Of a DNA stretch of 64,000 bases, positions 1-8,633 are shown piece after piece. A program made the position numbers and the translations under genes. The notes below the pieces were generated by a model, which searched no databases, was not told the origin of the DNA, and saw nothing but the letters and a program-made list of their open reading frames with translations. Origin of the DNA: Streptomyces shenzhenensis (GTDB taxonomy: Bacteria; Actinomycetota; Actinomycetes; Streptomycetales; Streptomycetaceae); assembly GCF_003688995.1 (NCBI RefSeq), contig NZ_PENI01000034.1, positions 46,400 through 110,399 on the forward strand. Reading direction: 5' to 3'. Each line of letters begins with the position of its first letter. Within the stretch, counting starts at the first letter, position 1.

Positions 1-582
1 GCGGTGGCGATCCGCGACGGCTCCCGGTTCCCGAGCCTGGCCATCGACGACGACCTCGCCGCCTACGACGGCACCCGCTTCCTCCAGCGGCTGGGCCACG
101 ACACGATCGGCCTCATCACCGGCGACACCGAGTCGGTGCTGGTCAACACGCCGCGCATGTGCGGATACCAGCGGGCCATGGCCGAGGCAGGGCTCGCACC
201 GATCGTCGCCTACGGTGACTCGCTCTACGACAGTGCACCTCCGGCCGTGCGCACCCTGATGACGGAGCATCCCGACATCACGGCGATCTTCGCGCTCAGC
301 GACGAGATGGCCGCCGGCGCGGTCAACGAGCTGCAGCGCCTCGGCTACCGCGTCCCCGCCCAGGTCTCGGTGTTGGGCTTCGACAACACGCCCACCGCCC
401 AGCACGTTCATCCGGCCCTGACCACCGTCACGCAGCCGCTGTACCACATGGGCGAGTTGGCCGTCGAGCAGTTGCTCTCCTCCATCCGGCCCCAGCCGCA
501 CATCCTGCCCCACACGATCACCCACCGCGGGAGCATCGCCGACCGGCGGCCCCAGGCCGTGCCGGCACCGCCCAGTCCCTGA
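1..582 (+). CDS. LacI-family transcriptional regulator, C-terminal part (5' end outside window)
   Basis: The reading frame is open to the left edge, so the start and the N-terminal helix-turn-helix lie outside the window. What remains is the second half of a periplasmic-binding-protein-like effector domain. It includes the ALSDEMAAGA segment and the VSVLGFDNTPTAQ segment, followed by the LTTVTQPLYHMG stretch typical of LacI/GalR proteins. The Pro-rich tail after RRP is poorly conserved. It lies about 110 bp upstream of a co-directional sugar ABC operon, so it probably controls that operon. The ligand cannot be read from this fragment. Confidence 0.88.
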   Translation, partial: AVAIRDGSRFPSLAIDDDLAAYDGTRFLQRLGHDTIGLITGDTESVLVNTPRMCGYQRAMAEAGLAPIVAYGDSLYDSAPPAVRTLMTEHPDITAIFALSDEMAAGAVNELQRLGYRVPAQVSVLGFDNTPTAQHVHPALTTVTQPLYHMGELAVEQLLSSIRPQPHILPHTITHRGSIADRRPQAVPAPPSP

Positions 583-690
583 CCCCGGACGGCACGCCGC
601 CCGCGGGTCTCATCCTTCGCCCATGGGCCGTCCCGGTATGCCCTCACCAGCCACGACACGAGCCTCTTCACCCACTTCAAAGGAGAAGTC

Positions 691-1938
691 ATGACCGCAC
701 GCCCCCTGAAGAGATCAGCCGGCCTCGCCTTGGTTCTCTCCATGGCCGGCACGCTCGCCGCCTGCGGCGGGAGCAGTGGCTCCAGTGGCAAGGTCGAGAT
801 CGAGTTCTTCCAGAGCAAGAGCGAGTCGATCGCCGTCGTCAACAAGCTGATCAAGGAATTCGAGCAGAGCCACCCGGACATCACCGTCGTCCAGAACAAC
901 GCCCCCGACGCGCTCACCGCGCTCAAGACGGCCCTGGTCAAGGGCAACGTGCCCGACGTCATCGCGGTCAACGTCAGCGTCTACAACGATGTCGCCAAGA
1001 CCAACGTCCTCGCGCCGCAGACCGGCACCGCGGCGGCGAAGGCGGTCAACGCCACCGCCGCCATCGACTACACGAACAAGGCAGGCCAGACCGGCGGCAA
1101 GACGTACGCCCTGCCGTGGACGGTCAACGCCCAGGTGGTGCTCTACGACAAGGACGAGTTCGCCAAGCTGGGCCTGTCCGTCCCCACCACCTGGGCCGAG
1201 TTCGTGCAGACGGCCCAGAAGATCAAGGCCGCCGGTCAGCAGCCCTTCGAGTTCACCTGGAAGGACAACTGGACCGCGAAGCTGCTGCTCAACTCCCTGG
1301 CCGGTCCGACGCAGGGGTCCGACTTCTGGCAGAAGCTGCAGGGCGGCAGCGCCACCTTCTCCGGCAGCGCCGCCTACCGGACCGCGACCGACCGGCTGCT
1401 GCAGCTGAAGAAGTTCGCGCAGTCCGACCCGTTCGGCACCACCTACGACGACGGGAACGCGGCCTTCGCCAACGGCAAGTCGGCCATGTACGTCCAGGGG
1501 ACCTGGGCGATTCCGGAGATAACCGCGATCAACGCGCACAAGAACATCGGTGAGTTCGTCCTGCCTACCGGCGACACCGCGAGCCAGAACCTGCTGCTGT
1601 CCGGGCCCGACTCCGTCGTCGGCGTCGCCAAGAGCGGCTCGCACGCGAAGCAGGCACAGGAGTTCGTGGACTTCCTGTTCTCCAAGTCCGCCCAGCAGGA
1701 GTACGCCGACGACCAGCACCTGATCTCGGTCCGCAACGACGTCGCGCCGAGCGACAGCGGTCTCGCACAGCTGAAGAAGGAGTGGATCGACACCGACAAG
1801 ACCGCGATGTACCCCGATGGCATGTTCACCGGCGCGAGCAACCTCGCCGGGCTGACGCAGACGTTCCTCTACGACGGCAACGCGAAGAAGTACCTCGGCG
1901 ACGTCGACTCCGACTTCGGCAAGAACGGGATCAAGTAG
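691..1938 (+). CDS. Sugar ABC transporter substrate-binding lipoprotein
   Basis: A 415-residue extracellular solute-binding protein (family 1 type). It starts with a short lipoprotein signal peptide whose lipobox ends LAAC at about residue 25, followed by a Gly/Ser linker. The mature domain has the usual alternating lobes, with FEQSHPDITVVQ near the start, a YALPWTVNAQVVLYDKD segment, and FANGKSAMYVQGTWAI in the second lobe. An AAAGGAG ribosome-binding site precedes ATG 691. It should be anchored outside the membrane and deliver a sugar or glycoside to the two permeases just downstream. No ATPase gene follows. Confidence 0.93.
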   Translation: MTARPLKRSAGLALVLSMAGTLAACGGSSGSSGKVEIEFFQSKSESIAVVNKLIKEFEQSHPDITVVQNNAPDALTALKTALVKGNVPDVIAVNVSVYNDVAKTNVLAPQTGTAAAKAVNATAAIDYTNKAGQTGGKTYALPWTVNAQVVLYDKDEFAKLGLSVPTTWAEFVQTAQKIKAAGQQPFEFTWKDNWTAKLLLNSLAGPTQGSDFWQKLQGGSATFSGSAAYRTATDRLLQLKKFAQSDPFGTTYDDGNAAFANGKSAMYVQGTWAIPEITAINAHKNIGEFVLPTGDTASQNLLLSGPDSVVGVAKSGSHAKQAQEFVDFLFSKSAQQEYADDQHLISVRNDVAPSDSGLAQLKKEWIDTDKTAMYPDGMFTGASNLAGLTQTFLYDGNAKKYLGDVDSDFGKNGIK

Positions 1939-1976
1939 TCGTGGCCGGCACCGTTCAAGCACATCGAGGGAAGGTC

Positions 1977-2852
1977 GTGCGCAGGGCCGTCCTCAGACGC
2001 GTCAACCCCTACTGGTTGATGGCCGTCCCCGCGATCGTGCTCTTCTTCCTCTTCCACACGCTGCCGGCGTTGGAAGGCGTCTTCTACAGCTTCACCGACT
2101 CCACCGGATACGGCGACTGGAAGTTCGTCGGCTTCGAGAACTACGTGAACCTGTTCTCCGACGACTCGGTGCTGCACAGCTACCGCTTCACCCTCGGGTT
2201 CGCCGCATTGAGCACAGTCGTGGTCAACGCGATCAGCCTGGCGATCGCGGTGTGCCTCACCCGCAACATCAAGTTCCGCGGGCTCCTGCGGGGGATCTTC
2301 TTCCTGCCCGCCGTGCTGGCCACGATCGTCATCGGCTACGTCTTCAACTTCCTGTTCTCCTCCGGCCTGACCGGCATCGGCAGGTCGCTGGGGATCTCCT
2401 GGCTGTCCGACAGCATCCTGGGCAACCCGCACCTGGCGTGGCTCGGCGTCGTGCTGGTCGCCGTGTGGCAGTCGTGCGCGACCACGATCGTGATCTACAT
2501 GGCCGGACTGCAGTCGGTACCCGGTGACGTCCTCGAGGCGGCGACGATCGACGGCGCCAACTCCTGGCAGCGGTTCTGGCGGATCACCTTCCCGCTGCTG
2601 GCGCCGTTCCTGACCATCAACATGGTGCTGTCGCTGAAGAACCAGCTGATGGTCTTCGACCTGGTGGTCGCGCTGACCGGCGGCGGACCCGGCACGAGCA
2701 CCCAGTCGATCTCGTACCTGATCTACCACAACGGCTTCACCGGCGGTCAGTTTGCCTACCAGTCGGCCAACGCGGTCATCTACTTCGTGGTCATCGCCAT
2801 GCTGTCACTGGTGCAACTGCGGGCGCTGCGTGCTCGGGAGGTGAGCGCGTGA
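1977..2852 (+). CDS. Sugar ABC transporter permease (MalF type)
   Basis: Integral membrane permease with about six transmembrane helices and the EAA loop (DVLEAATIDGANSWQRFWRI), which docks the cytoplasmic ATPase. The start is uncertain. GTG 1977 has GAGGG six bases upstream, while GTG 1941, two bases after the binding-protein stop, would add 12 residues. The stop overlaps the next permease by 4 bp (GTGA), indicating translational coupling. The frame is open further upstream inside the binding-protein gene, but that part is not coding. Confidence 0.92.
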   Translation: MRRAVLRRVNPYWLMAVPAIVLFFLFHTLPALEGVFYSFTDSTGYGDWKFVGFENYVNLFSDDSVLHSYRFTLGFAALSTVVVNAISLAIAVCLTRNIKFRGLLRGIFFLPAVLATIVIGYVFNFLFSSGLTGIGRSLGISWLSDSILGNPHLAWLGVVLVAVWQSCATTIVIYMAGLQSVPGDVLEAATIDGANSWQRFWRITFPLLAPFLTINMVLSLKNQLMVFDLVVALTGGGPGTSTQSISYLIYHNGFTGGQFAYQSANAVIYFVVIAMLSLVQLRALRAREVSA

Positions 2853-3679
2853 ACGCGACCGTGCGCCGGCGTTCCGGCTGGCTGCTGACCGGCCTGCTCT
2901 TCTTCTGCTCGCTCAGCATCCTGGCCCCGATGTACCTGACCGTGGTCACCGCGCTCAAGACGCGCTCGGATGCCGGCAGCAGCCTGTGGGGCCTGCCACA
3001 CTCGCTGCACTGGGGCAACTTCAGCGAGGCGATCAGGGTCACCCACTTCTGGCACGCGCTGGGCAACAGCCTGCTGCTGACCGCGGTGGTCGTCGTCTTC
3101 ACCGTGCTGACCAACTCGCTGGTCGGATACGCGATCGCCCGCAACATGCATCGCCGGGCGTTCCGGGGGGTGTTCTTCTACTTCCTCTCCGCGCTCTTCA
3201 TCCCGTTCCCCATCATCATGCTGCCGCTGGTCAAGGAGCTGAGCCGGCTGGGACTGGACAACCTCGGCGGGCTGGCCCTGCTCTACGTGGTCTACAACCT
3301 GCCGTTCAACGTGCTCCTCTACACCGGCTACATGCGCACCATCCCGATCGCGATCGACGAGGCCGCGACGATCGACGGAGCGAACGCCTGGCAGCGGTTC
3401 TGGCGGGTCATCTTTCCCCTGCTCACCCCGGCCAACGCGACCGTGGCGATCCTGACCGGACTCTCGACCTGGAACGACTTCCTGCTCCCCCTGGTCGTGC
3501 TCTCCGACCAGAACCAGTACACGCTGCCGCTGACCCAGTACGCCTTCCAGGGCCAGTTCTCCACGAACTACAACCTGGCCTTCTCCTCCTACCTCATGGC
3601 CATGGCCCCCATGATGATCATCTATCTGCTCGCGCAGCGGTGGATCATCGGCGGCGTCGCCAACGGTGCCGTCAAGTAG
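2849..3679 (+). CDS. Sugar ABC transporter permease (MalG type)
   Basis: Second permease of the importer, 276 residues. It has an N-terminal membrane anchor, several further hydrophobic segments, and the EAA loop DEAATIDGANAWQRFWRVIF near residue 170. A WNDFLLPLVV segment follows, as in MalG-type proteins. It starts at GTG 2849, overlapping the upstream permease stop. With that protein it forms the membrane channel. The ATP-hydrolysing subunit is not encoded nearby. In Streptomyces such CUT1 importers generally share the MsiK ATPase, so the same is inferred here. Confidence 0.93.
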   Translation: MNATVRRRSGWLLTGLLFFCSLSILAPMYLTVVTALKTRSDAGSSLWGLPHSLHWGNFSEAIRVTHFWHALGNSLLLTAVVVVFTVLTNSLVGYAIARNMHRRAFRGVFFYFLSALFIPFPIIMLPLVKELSRLGLDNLGGLALLYVVYNLPFNVLLYTGYMRTIPIAIDEAATIDGANAWQRFWRVIFPLLTPANATVAILTGLSTWNDFLLPLVVLSDQNQYTLPLTQYAFQGQFSTNYNLAFSSYLMAMAPMMIIYLLAQRWIIGGVANGAVK

Positions 3680-3751
3680 CGCGCCCAACGAGCCTGCGAC
3701 CCGCATCCCTCCCCCGCCCGACCCGATCCGCGAAGAAGGCGCCCTCCGACG

Positions 3752-5074
3752 ATGCATGACGTCCTCGACCCCTGCGACACCGTCCCCGACGAGGTCGACC
3801 AGCTCCTCCTCACCGGCCACCGCGTCCCGACCGACCTGCGTACCCGGATCGAACAGGCCCGCGCGGCCGGCGACCGCGCGGCCCTGCGCGGGCTGCTGCC
3901 CCTGCTGGAGGCCGGCGCCGAGCGCGCGGCCGACTGGCCCTACGACGAGCCCGACGACCTCGACACGATCCTGGCCCGGCTGCCCGGCGCCGCCTCCCCG
4001 GCGTCCACTCCGGCGTCCTCCGCGGCGGACGACCTCGCCGACCGCATCGCTGGCGCCTGGTACGGGCGGTGCGCCGGCTGCTGCGTCGGCAAGCCCGTCG
4101 AGGGACTGACACCCGCGCAGATCCGCGCCTACCTCGCCGACGCGGGCGCCTGGCCCCTGCGCGGCTACATCCCGCTCAGCGACCGGCTGCCAGCCGGGGT
4201 CGAGCGGCTCAATCCCTCGGCGACCGAGGCGACGCTCGGCCACGTAGACGGGATGCCCCGTGACGACGACGTCGACTACACCGTGCTCGGCCTGCATCTC
4301 CTCGAACGTTACGGGCGCTCCTTCACCCGTGACGACGTCGCCCGGGAGTGGCTGGACAAGCTGCCCTTCCTGCAGACCTTCACCGCGGAGCGGGCCACCT
4401 ACCGCAACATCGTCTCCGGTGTCGCCGTCGGCGAGGCCGGCCGCTACCGCAATCCCTACCGCGAGTGGATCGGCGCCCTCATCCGGGCCGACGTCTTCGG
4501 CTACGTCAACCCGGGCGCTCCGCTGGCGGCGGCGCGGCTCGCCTACGTCGACGCGAGCTTGTCCCACACCGGGAACGGCATCTACGGCGAGATGTGGGCC
4601 GCGGCGCTGGTGGCCGGGGCGTTCGTATCCGGCTCCTGCGCCGAGGCGGTCGAGCGCTCGCTCGGTTACGTGCCGCGCGGCTCGCGGTTGGCGCAGACGG
4701 TGGGCCACGTCGTCGAGCTGCACCGGCGGGGAGGCAGCTGGGAGGAGGCGATCGCCTGGGTCGACGCCACCTTCCGCGAGCACAGCTGGGTGCACACGCT
4801 GAACAACGCCGCCGTCATCGTCGCCGGCCTGCTGTGGAGCGGCGACGACCCCGCCGCCGCCATCGGCCTGACGGTGCAGGCGGGCTACGACACCGACTCC
4901 TCGGCCGCCACCGTCGGCTCCGTGATGGGTGCGCTGCTGGGCGCCTCCCAGCTGCCCGAACACCTGGTCGCCCCGCTCGCGGACCGCGTCCGCAGCGCCG
5001 TGCGCGGATACGACGGCTCGCGCATCAGCGAGCTCGCCACCCGCACCCTGGCCTTGGCCGAGGCCGGCCGATGA
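3752..5074 (+). CDS. ADP-ribosylglycohydrolase-family protein
   Basis: A 440-residue protein. Residues 1-90 are a poorly conserved N-terminal extension. The all-helical ADP-ribosylglycohydrolase domain follows, beginning DRIAGAWYGRCAGCCVGKPVEG. The acidic metal-binding segments are visible as DDDVDYTVL and, near the C terminus, YDTDSSAATVGSVMGALLG, which place the two Mg ions in this family. Known members cleave N- or O-glycosidic bonds to ADP-ribose or related ribosides. The stop overlaps the kinase start by 4 bp (ATGA). Its operon neighbours (ribokinase-like kinase, nucleoside hydrolase) suggest it acts on a small ribosyl compound rather than on modified proteins; this is inference. Confidence 0.9.
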   Translation: MHDVLDPCDTVPDEVDQLLLTGHRVPTDLRTRIEQARAAGDRAALRGLLPLLEAGAERAADWPYDEPDDLDTILARLPGAASPASTPASSAADDLADRIAGAWYGRCAGCCVGKPVEGLTPAQIRAYLADAGAWPLRGYIPLSDRLPAGVERLNPSATEATLGHVDGMPRDDDVDYTVLGLHLLERYGRSFTRDDVAREWLDKLPFLQTFTAERATYRNIVSGVAVGEAGRYRNPYREWIGALIRADVFGYVNPGAPLAAARLAYVDASLSHTGNGIYGEMWAAALVAGAFVSGSCAEAVERSLGYVPRGSRLAQTVGHVVELHRRGGSWEEAIAWVDATFREHSWVHTLNNAAVIVAGLLWSGDDPAAAIGLTVQAGYDTDSSAATVGSVMGALLGASQLPEHLVAPLADRVRSAVRGYDGSRISELATRTLALAEAGR

Positions 5075-5964
5075 TCCGGACCAGCCCTTGCCCGGTCGTC
5101 GCGGTCGGCTCGATCAACCATGACCTCACCGTCGAGACGCCGGTGCTGCCACGACCCGGCGAGACCGTCACCGGTGGCGCCCTGCACACCGGCCTCGGCG
5201 GCAAGGGCGCCAACCAGGCCACCGCCGCGTCCCGGGCCGGTGGGAACGTCCGGATGATCGGCGCCGTCGGCCCGGACGGGCAGGACCTGCTCGCCACCCT
5301 GGAGCGGGCCGAGGTGAACATCACCGCGGTCGAGACCCTGAAGACCGGTCACTCCGGCGCCGCGGTCGTGAGCGTCGACGCGGCCGGCGAGAACGTGATC
5401 GTGGTCATCCCCGGCGCGAACGGCTCCCTGAGCGCGGCCGCCGTGACCGCCGCATTCGACACCATCCCCGAGCCGGCCGTCCTCGTTCTTCAGGCCGAGA
5501 TCCCGGTGCAGGTCATCGAGCACGCCGCCCGTCTCGCGGTCGCACGGGGCTGGCGTGTCGTGCTCAACCTCGCGCCGTACGTTCCGCCGGCGGCCGATGT
5601 CGTGGCGGCCGCCGATCCGCTCGTCGGCAACGAGCACGAGGCGGACGCGCTTCTCTGGGCGAGCGGCCGGGTGGCCGCGGACGTCGCCAGCGCCGCCGCC
5701 GAGGCCGGCCGACGTGCCGCCTCGGCGATCATCACCCGCGGCGCCGAAGGGACGTACGCCGTGAGCTGCGGTGGCGGCGCCGGCGACGTCAGGCACATCC
5801 CGGGGCCGGCGGCCGAGGCCGTCGACACCACCGGCGCCGGCGACGCGTTCGCCGGCACGCTCGCCGGTGGCGCCACCCTCGAGGACGCCGTCAAAGCGGC
5901 GGTCCAGGCCGGTACGCGCGCCGTCACCCATCGTGGGGCGCAGCTGCAGGAAGAGGAACTGTGA
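5071..5964 (+). CDS. Ribokinase-like PfkB-family carbohydrate kinase
   Basis: A 297-residue PfkB kinase. The N-terminal sugar-binding signature GGKGANQATAA is at about residues 43-53. The C-terminal signature DTTGAGDAFAGTLAGG contains the catalytic Asp and the anion hole. Both match ribokinase closely. It would phosphorylate ribose or a related sugar in the cytoplasm. ATG 5071 overlaps the upstream stop by 4 bp, and the stop overlaps the next start by 4 bp. In context, it would phosphorylate ribose released by the hydrolases on either side. Substrate choice is inferred from sequence class and neighbours. Confidence 0.92.
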   Translation: MIRTSPCPVVAVGSINHDLTVETPVLPRPGETVTGGALHTGLGGKGANQATAASRAGGNVRMIGAVGPDGQDLLATLERAEVNITAVETLKTGHSGAAVVSVDAAGENVIVVIPGANGSLSAAAVTAAFDTIPEPAVLVLQAEIPVQVIEHAARLAVARGWRVVLNLAPYVPPAADVVAAADPLVGNEHEADALLWASGRVAADVASAAAEAGRRAASAIITRGAEGTYAVSCGGGAGDVRHIPGPAAEAVDTTGAGDAFAGTLAGGATLEDAVKAAVQAGTRAVTHRGAQLQEEEL

Positions 5965-6923
5965 TGATCGATTCTCCGCGGAGACTCATTCTGGACACCG
6001 ATGTCGCGATGGGGGCACCGGGCGAGGACATCGACGACGGCTTCGCCCTGGCCTACGCCATCGCCGAGCCGGCACTCCACCTCGACCTCGTCACCACCGT
6101 CGAGGGCAACACCGACGTCGACAGCGCCACCGTGCTCGCCCTCGAACTCCTGCGCCGGCTGGGGCGGTCGGACATTCCCGTCGTACGCGGCGCGGATCGC
6201 GCCCTCCTCGGCATCCGCCGTGCACGCTCCCGGCAAAGCGACGTGCTCCAGCGGTTCGGGTCCCCCCCGCCGTCGGACCGCCGGGCCGCGACGGCGATCG
6301 TCGACCACGTCATGGCCCACCCCGGCGAGGTGACGCTGGCGCAGATCGGCCCGCTGACCAACCTCGCCACCGCCCTGGCCATCGAACCGGAGCTGGCGAC
6401 CGCGATCGACCGGATCGTGCTCATGGGCGGCTACTTCTTCGGCACCCAGAACAACGCCACGGTGCCGGGCGAGTTCAACATCTGGGCGGACCCGGAAGCC
6501 GCCGTGCGCGTCCTGCGCTCCGGCGCCCGGGTCCGGATGGTGGGGCTCGACGTCACCTACCAGGTGCGGATGAGCCAGGAGCAGGCCGGCGTGCTCGCCG
6601 CCACCGGCGGCGACTTCGGTCGCTTCGCCGGAGAGTGCGGGCTGGGCTGGATCGAGACGCTGCGCCGGCGCTACCCCCACTCCACCACCCACGGCAGCTT
6701 CCACCTGCACGATCCCCTCGCCGTCGCCTCCATCGCCCATCCCGACCTGATCGAGTGGCAACCGGCCCACGTCGAGGTCGCGTTGGACGGCGTGGCACGC
6801 GGCATCACCGTGGCCGACCTCGCCGGGCATCCCGACGAGCTTCCGCCCAACTGCGAGATCGCGCGCGACGTCGATGCCGAGCGCTTCGTCAACTTGCTCC
6901 TGCATCGGCTCGCCGCGCTCTGA
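5961..6923 (+). CDS. Inosine-uridine-type nucleoside hydrolase
   Basis: A 320-residue nucleoside hydrolase. The N-terminal Ca-binding Asp cluster is LDTDVAMGAPGEDIDDGFAL, with an insertion between the first Asp pair and the DD compared with the compact DxDxxxDD form. A second-lobe segment reads LMGGYFFGTQNNATVPGEFNIW, and the C-terminal HDPLAV carries the last metal ligand. The family hydrolyses N-ribosidic bonds, giving free base and ribose. Tight overlap with the kinase gene links release of ribose to its phosphorylation. There is no signal peptide, so it acts in the cytoplasm after import. Confidence 0.92.
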   Translation: MMIDSPRRLILDTDVAMGAPGEDIDDGFALAYAIAEPALHLDLVTTVEGNTDVDSATVLALELLRRLGRSDIPVVRGADRALLGIRRARSRQSDVLQRFGSPPPSDRRAATAIVDHVMAHPGEVTLAQIGPLTNLATALAIEPELATAIDRIVLMGGYFFGTQNNATVPGEFNIWADPEAAVRVLRSGARVRMVGLDVTYQVRMSQEQAGVLAATGGDFGRFAGECGLGWIETLRRRYPHSTTHGSFHLHDPLAVASIAHPDLIEWQPAHVEVALDGVARGITVADLAGHPDELPPNCEIARDVDAERFVNLLLHRLAAL

Positions 6924-6977
6924 GCCGCAGCCGGCGCAGCAACTCCCCCTCCCCCAGCAGAAGGAACACCAGGACCC

Positions 6978-8633
6978 ATGACCGCCGTATCGCCCGCTTC
7001 ATCCAGCTCCGCCGACGACACCTGGTGGCGGCAGGCCGTCGTCTACCAGATCTACCCCCGCTCCTTCGCCGACTCCGACGGCGACGGCATCGGCGACCTC
7101 CCCGGCATCACCTCCCGGGTGCCGTACCTCACCCGGCTCGGGGTGGACGCGGTCTGGCTCAGCCCCTTCTACCCCTCGGCGCTCGCCGACGGCGGCTACG
7201 ACGTGGACGACTACCGCGACGTCGACCCCCGCCTGGGCACGCTGGAGGACTTCGACGCGATGGTCGCCGCCCTGCACCAGGCCGGCATCCGGCTCATCGT
7301 CGACATCGTGCCCAACCACACCTCCAACCGCCACGTGTGGTTCCAGGAGGCACTGGCCGCGCCGAAGGGCTCGCCGGCACGCCGGCGTTACGTCTTCCGC
7401 GACGGCAGAGGTGCCCACGGCGAGCTGCCGCCGTCGGACTGGACCTCCACGTTCGGTGGACCCGCCTGGGAGCCGGTCGGGGACGGGCAGTGGTACTTCC
7501 ACTTCTTCGCCACCGAGCAGCCCGACCTCAACTGGGACAACCCCGAGGTGCACGAGGACTTCCTGACCACGCTGCGGTTCTGGGCCGACCGGGGCGTCGA
7601 CGGCTTCCGCATCGACGTCGCCCACGGGCTGGCCAAGCGCCTTCCCACGGAGCTGCCCTCCCAGGCCGAACTCGATGCCCTGCCCAAGGACGGCGACCAC
7701 CCGCTCTGGGACCGCGACGACGTCCACGACATCTACGCCGAGTGGCGGAAGGTCTTCGACGAGTACACCCCGCCCCGCACGGCCGTGGCCGAGGCGTGGG
7801 TCGCCTCCGACCGCCGCGCCCGCTACGCGAGCCCGGAAGGACTTGGGCAAGCCTTCAACTTCGACCTGCTGGAGGCCGACTTCAACGCCGCCCGGTTCCG
7901 CGACATCATCTCCTTCAACGTCGAACTGGCCCACGAGTCGGGCTCGTCGAGCACCTGGGTGCTGTCCAACCACGACGTCGTCCGGCACGCCACCCGCTAC
8001 GGCCTCCCCCCGCTGAACGGCGCGAAGGTCAAGCAAGGCGGCGCCTGGCTGCTGTCCGGCGGCGCCGAACCCCCACTCGACGCGGCCCTCGGGCTGCGCC
8101 GGGCACGCGCGGCGACGCTGCTCGAACTGGCCCTGCCGGGCTCAGCGTACCTCTACCAGGGCGAGGAGCTGGGGCTTCAGGAGGTGGCCGACATACCCGC
8201 CGAGGCACGGCAGGACCCGACCTTCTTCCGCAACCCCGGCGTGGACGCCGGCCGCGACGGGTGCCGCGTCCCGCTCCCCTGGACGGCCACCGGCCCCTCG
8301 TTCGGCTTCGGCGCGGCCGGCGCGCACCTGCCCCAGCCACGCTGGTTCGCCGGCTGCTCGGTGGAGACCGAACAGTCCGCCCCGGACTCGACGCTCTCGC
8401 TCTACCGGCGCGCCCTGGACCTGCGCCGCCGGCTCCAGACGGAGGAGGAACTCACCTGGATCGAGACCGGCCGCGACGACGTCCTCGCCTTCCGCCGCCC
8501 CAACGAATGGGTGAGCGTGACCAACTTCGGCGCCGCGCCCTGCCCGCTGCCCGACGGCGAGCTGCTGCTCACCAGCGCCCCCCTGACGGGATCGACGCTG
8601 CCTGCCGCCACCACCGCATGGCTGCGATGCTGA
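6978..8633 (+). CDS. GH13 alpha-glucosidase / alpha-amylase family enzyme (first copy)
   Basis: A 551-residue GH13 enzyme with the full set of catalytic signatures: VDIVPNHTS, nucleophile Asp213 in GFRIDVAHGL, acid/base Glu272 in VAEAWV, and transition-state Asp333 in LSNHDVVRH. The N terminus (WWRQAVVYQIYPRSFADSDG) is that of oligo-1,6-glucosidase or alpha-glucosidase types, and no signal peptide is seen. It should hydrolyse an alpha-glucosidic bond in the cytoplasm. It ends inside the start of a second GH13 gene. Association with a ribokinase and nucleoside hydrolase is unusual for a plain maltose operon. Confidence 0.93.
   Translation: MTAVSPASSSSADDTWWRQAVVYQIYPRSFADSDGDGIGDLPGITSRVPYLTRLGVDAVWLSPFYPSALADGGYDVDDYRDVDPRLGTLEDFDAMVAALHQAGIRLIVDIVPNHTSNRHVWFQEALAAPKGSPARRRYVFRDGRGAHGELPPSDWTSTFGGPAWEPVGDGQWYFHFFATEQPDLNWDNPEVHEDFLTTLRFWADRGVDGFRIDVAHGLAKRLPTELPSQAELDALPKDGDHPLWDRDDVHDIYAEWRKVFDEYTPPRTAVAEAWVASDRRARYASPEGLGQAFNFDLLEADFNAARFRDIISFNVELAHESGSSSTWVLSNHDVVRHATRYGLPPLNGAKVKQGGAWLLSGGAEPPLDAALGLRRARAATLLELALPGSAYLYQGEELGLQEVADIPAEARQDPTFFRNPGVDAGRDGCRVPLPWTATGPSFGFGAAGAHLPQPRWFAGCSVETEQSAPDSTLSLYRRALDLRRRLQTEEELTWIETGRDDVLAFRRPNEWVSVTNFGAAPCPLPDGELLLTSAPLTGSTLPAATTAWLRC

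Noticed and set aside
1782..1976. An upstream extension of the first permease into the binding-protein gene
   Set aside because: The residues are Arg-rich and out of keeping with permease N termini; the reading frame is occupied by the binding protein.
2780..4963. A 727-codon minus-strand frame antisense to the permease and ADP-ribosylglycohydrolase genes
   Set aside because: It is low-complexity (Gly/Arg/Val/Asp) and mirrors real plus-strand genes; codon-position bias favours the plus strand.
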